A stretch of DNA of 7,480 nt, from contig QHBV01000072.1 in assembly GCA_003244035.1 (NCBI GenBank), positions 1-7,480 on the forward strand, given 5' to 3'. Positions 5,682 to 7,480 of this stretch are shown here, piece after piece. Position numbers and translations under genes: made by a program. Source of the DNA: Solirubrobacterales bacterium. Its GTDB lineage: Bacteria > Actinomycetota > Thermoleophilia > Solirubrobacterales > Solirubrobacteraceae. The notes under the pieces are model-generated. The model was given only the letters and a program-made list of their open reading frames with translations, did no database searches and was not told the origin of the DNA. How positions within the stretch are numbered: the first letter of the stretch is position 1; every line of letters starts with the position of its first letter.

Positions 5682-6688
5682 GACTTGACGGCCTCCGACT
5701 CCTCCTCCTTGCCCGACTCCTCCTTGCCCGACTCCTCCTTGCCCGACTCCTCGGCCTCGGCGGCCTCGGCGGCGTCGGCGCGTGGGCCCTCGCCTCCGAG
5801 CGCTACCGCGGCCTTGGCGGTCACCAGGTGGTACAGAATCAAGAGCTGCACGAGCGCGAGCGACTCCGAGCGCTTGAGGTCGTTGCCGATCGTGACCTGG
5901 CCGAGCCGCTCGGAGCGCAGGTGCGAGGCGAAGTGGAGCTTCTCCCAGATCGCCTCCTCGATCTCCGAAGCCTGCTCGGGCTCGATGTCGCCGGCGATGT
6001 TGACCAGCATCTCGCCGTCGCGCTCGGTGATCGTGATCCCGCGCTCGCCGTCGCCGACCAGCGGCGTGAGGTCGGGGTGGGGGAGACCGTCGCGCAGCAC
6101 CAGTTCGGCATCCAGCGCCCATGGCTCCGGAGCGTTGCCCTCCCGGAAGGAGACCACCACGTCGGCGTGGCGCTCCTGGGGGCGGATGAACTGGGCCGAG
6201 TCCGGCTCGCGCTTGTCGAGGTCGGCGAGCACCTGATCGGTCGTGTACCCCCGCCGCGTGGTGTCGCGCTGGACCTTCCACTTGCGGCGCAGCTCCTCCG
6301 GCGGCGCCAGATACACGCGCACGTCGTAGGAGTCGAGCAGCTCCTCGGAGTGGTAGCCGAGCAGGCCCTCGACCACGGTGAAGGGCTTCGGGTCGACGTA
6401 CACCGGCGGCCCAAAGCTCCCATCGTGGTGGACGTAGACGGGCTTCAGGATCGGCTCGCCCTGGCGCAGGAGGCTCAGGTGCTGCGCCATGATGTCCATG
6501 TAGTTGCAGTCCGGGTGCAGCGGGGTGATGTCGTGCTCGGCCCGCTGCTTGCGGTCGTAGCGGTGGTAGTCGTCGGTCGCGACGGCGGTCACCTGTTCCT
6601 CGCCGAGGATCCGCACGAGTCCGCGCGTGAGCGTGGTCTTTCCCGCCGCCGAGTCTCCGACGACGCCAAGGATGATGGGGCGCGGCAT
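5678..6688 (-). CDS. prk: Phosphoribulokinase, first tandem copy
   Basis: This 336-residue enzyme also makes ribulose 1,5-bisphosphate from ribulose 5-phosphate and ATP. Motifs are the P-loop GDSAAGKTT (11-19), TDDYHRYDRKQRA (38-50), HPDCNYMD (58-65), VVEGLLGY (105-112) and WKVQRD (137-142). Together with LDAELVLRDGLPHPDL (192-207) these place it with the longer class II-like kinases. The only cysteine is C61, so plant-style disulfide control is unlikely. After the kinase domain (to about residue 300) comes a 35-residue Ala/Glu/Ser/Lys-rich tail containing EESGK three times in a row, which is probably disordered. The ATG at 6688 is preceded by a strong AGGAGG four bases upstream. The gene follows cbbX by 45 bases with no evident terminator, so a cbbX-prk-prk transcript is likely. 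Its stop codon overlaps the start of the second copy. Confidence 0.95.
   Translation of the reverse strand: MPRPIILGVVGDSAAGKTTLTRGLVRILGEEQVTAVATDDYHRYDRKQRAEHDITPLHPDCNYMDIMAQHLSLLRQGEPILKPVYVHHDGSFGPPVYVDPKPFTVVEGLLGYHSEELLDSYDVRVYLAPPEELRRKWKVQRDTTRRGYTTDQVLADLDKREPDSAQFIRPQERHADVVVSFREGNAPEPWALDAELVLRDGLPHPDLTPLVGDGERGITITERDGEMLVNIAGDIEPEQASEIEEAIWEKLHFASHLRSERLGQVTIGNDLKRSESLALVQLLILYHLVTAKAAVALGGEGPRADAAEAAEAEESGKEESGKEESGKEEESEAVKS
5706..5750 (-). repeat. Three perfect 15-base tandem repeats encoding EESGK
   Basis: The unit TCCTTGCCCGACTCC (plus strand) occurs three times without mismatch, flanked by partial copies. It lies in the 3' end of the first phosphoribulokinase gene and encodes a charged, flexible tail. 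Perfect identity suggests recent slippage, and the unit length keeps the reading frame when copy number changes. Confidence 0.9.
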
Positions 6689-6733
6689 GTTTCCTCCTAG
6701 CTGCGCTTGGGCGCTGGAAATCGAATGCGTATC

Positions 6734-7480
6734 CTAAGCACTGACGGCGGCTCCCGCTTTCGCGGTACCTTCGCCGTCGTCCTCGGGCTCCTCCTCCTCG
6801 GTGTCGGTGAAGACCGAGCTCTGGCGGATGTCGTCGGCCTCGATCGTCACCAGATCGGCCTTGGTCAGCTTCCGGTCGGACTCGAACAGCCGCATCGCCT
6901 GGCGCATCCGCGCCCGCTCGATCGCGTTGCGGATGCTGCGCCCGTAGGCGAACCGGGGTCGGTCCAGCCGCCGCTCGATGTAGTCCAGCAGCGCCTGCGC
7001 GCCGTCATCGCTGATCTCATAGCCCTGCTTGGCGATCATCAGCTCGGCGATCTCCATCAGCTCGTCGGCCTTGTAGTCGGGGAAATGGATGTGGTGGGCC
7101 ACGCGCGAGCCCATCCCCGGGTTGGCCTGGAAGAACTGCTCCATCCGGTCCTTGTAGCCCGCCATGATCACGACCAGGTTCTCCCGCTCTGACTCCATCA
7201 CCTGCAGCAGGACCTCGATCGCCTCGGGGCCGTAGTCGCGCTCGTTCTCCGGGCGGTGCAGGTAGTAGGCCTCGTCGATGAACAGCACCCCGCCGAGCGC
7301 ACGCTTGACAACGTCCTTGGTCTTCGGCGCCGTGTGACCGACGTACTGTCCCACCAGGTCGTCACGCGTGACCGACACGAGCTGTCCCTTCTCGATGTAG
7401 CCGAGACGGTGCAGGATGCTCGCCATCCGCAGCGCGACGGTCGTCTTGCCGGTCCCCGGGTTGCCGGTGAAGCTCATGTG
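6734..7480 (-). CDS. cbbX: CbbX, red-type Rubisco activase (C-terminal part)
   Basis: CbbX is a AAA+ ATPase that remodels inhibited red-type form I Rubisco, releasing tightly bound sugar phosphates by pulling on the Rubisco large-subunit C-terminus. The visible 248 residues lack the N-terminus, which lies beyond the window edge. Counting from the methionine at 7477, I see Walker A GNPGTGKT (5-12), the CbbX-typical pore loop QYVGHTAP (44-51, Y45), Walker B VLFIDEA (64-70), NPGMGSR (119-125) with the likely arginine finger R125, and the sensor-2 helix GRSIRNAIERAR (179-190). The pore loop and VSVTRDDLVGQ separate it from other small AAA proteins such as EccA or SpoVK. The C-terminus carries an acidic stretch (about 224-237, TDTEEEEPEDDGEG) and then an Ala/Gly-rich end. 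It precedes two phosphoribulokinase genes in the same direction, as expected in a Calvin-cycle operon. Its presence implies a red-type Rubisco nearby. Confidence 0.95.
   Translation of the reverse strand, partial: HMSFTGNPGTGKTTVALRMASILHRLGYIEKGQLVSVTRDDLVGQYVGHTAPKTKDVVKRALGGVLFIDEAYYLHRPENERDYGPEAIEVLLQVMESERENLVVIMAGYKDRMEQFFQANPGMGSRVAHHIHFPDYKADELMEIAELMIAKQGYEISDDGAQALLDYIERRLDRPRFAYGRSIRNAIERARMRQAMRLFESDRKLTKADLVTIEADDIRQSSVFTDTEEEEPEDDGEGTAKAGAAVSA

Noticed and set aside
4620..6236. A long plus-strand open frame of 538 codons
   Set aside because: It lies opposite two clear phosphoribulokinase genes. Its Arg- and Val-rich composition is typical of the antisense strand of GC-rich genes.
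5682..6281. A 200-residue N-terminal extension of the second phosphoribulokinase, suggesting a fusion
   Set aside because: The extension is an out-of-frame reading of the first kinase gene. Homology starts exactly at the GTG at 5681.

Overview
This window is a GC-rich, gene-dense piece of a bacterial chromosome in which every convincing gene lies on the minus strand. Transcription therefore runs from high to low coordinates. Short intergenic gaps, GTG starts and GC-rich codon use fit an actinobacterium. A class such as Thermoleophilia is my guess from overall gene flavour, not something a marker gene here proves.

Region A (7480 to about 4710) is part of a Calvin-Benson-Bassham cluster. It holds the C-terminal part of CbbX (red-type Rubisco activase, cut by the window edge), followed by two phosphoribulokinase paralogues in tandem. 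CbbX keeps Rubisco active and phosphoribulokinase makes its substrate, ribulose 1,5-bisphosphate. Rubisco genes probably lie just beyond position 7480, but that is inferred. The second kinase starts with a GTG that overlaps the first kinase's stop codon (GTGA), so the two are probably translated together.

Region B (4608 to about 2117) holds a UspA-like protein, a 217-residue protein I do not recognise, and moeA (molybdopterin molybdotransferase). The unknown gene and moeA are two bases apart. Before the unknown gene is a 132-base gap with a near-perfect 27-base direct repeat and a GC-rich hairpin.

Region C (about 2061 to 52) has its own likely promoter and two adjacent genes I cannot name. 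Each encodes an N-terminal membrane anchor, a long and almost perfectly regular seven-residue repeat, and a C-terminal part with two cysteines. The repeat units of the two proteins share one pattern, [T/S]-[I/L]-x-[N/S]-T-[A/S]-G, so they look like paralogues forming a cell-surface or periplasm-like stalk. This pair is the most novel-looking content of the window. A possible third gene begins at position 38 and runs off the edge.

No RNA genes, CRISPR arrays, insertion sequences or phage genes were seen. There is no gene-free stretch longer than about 140 bases.
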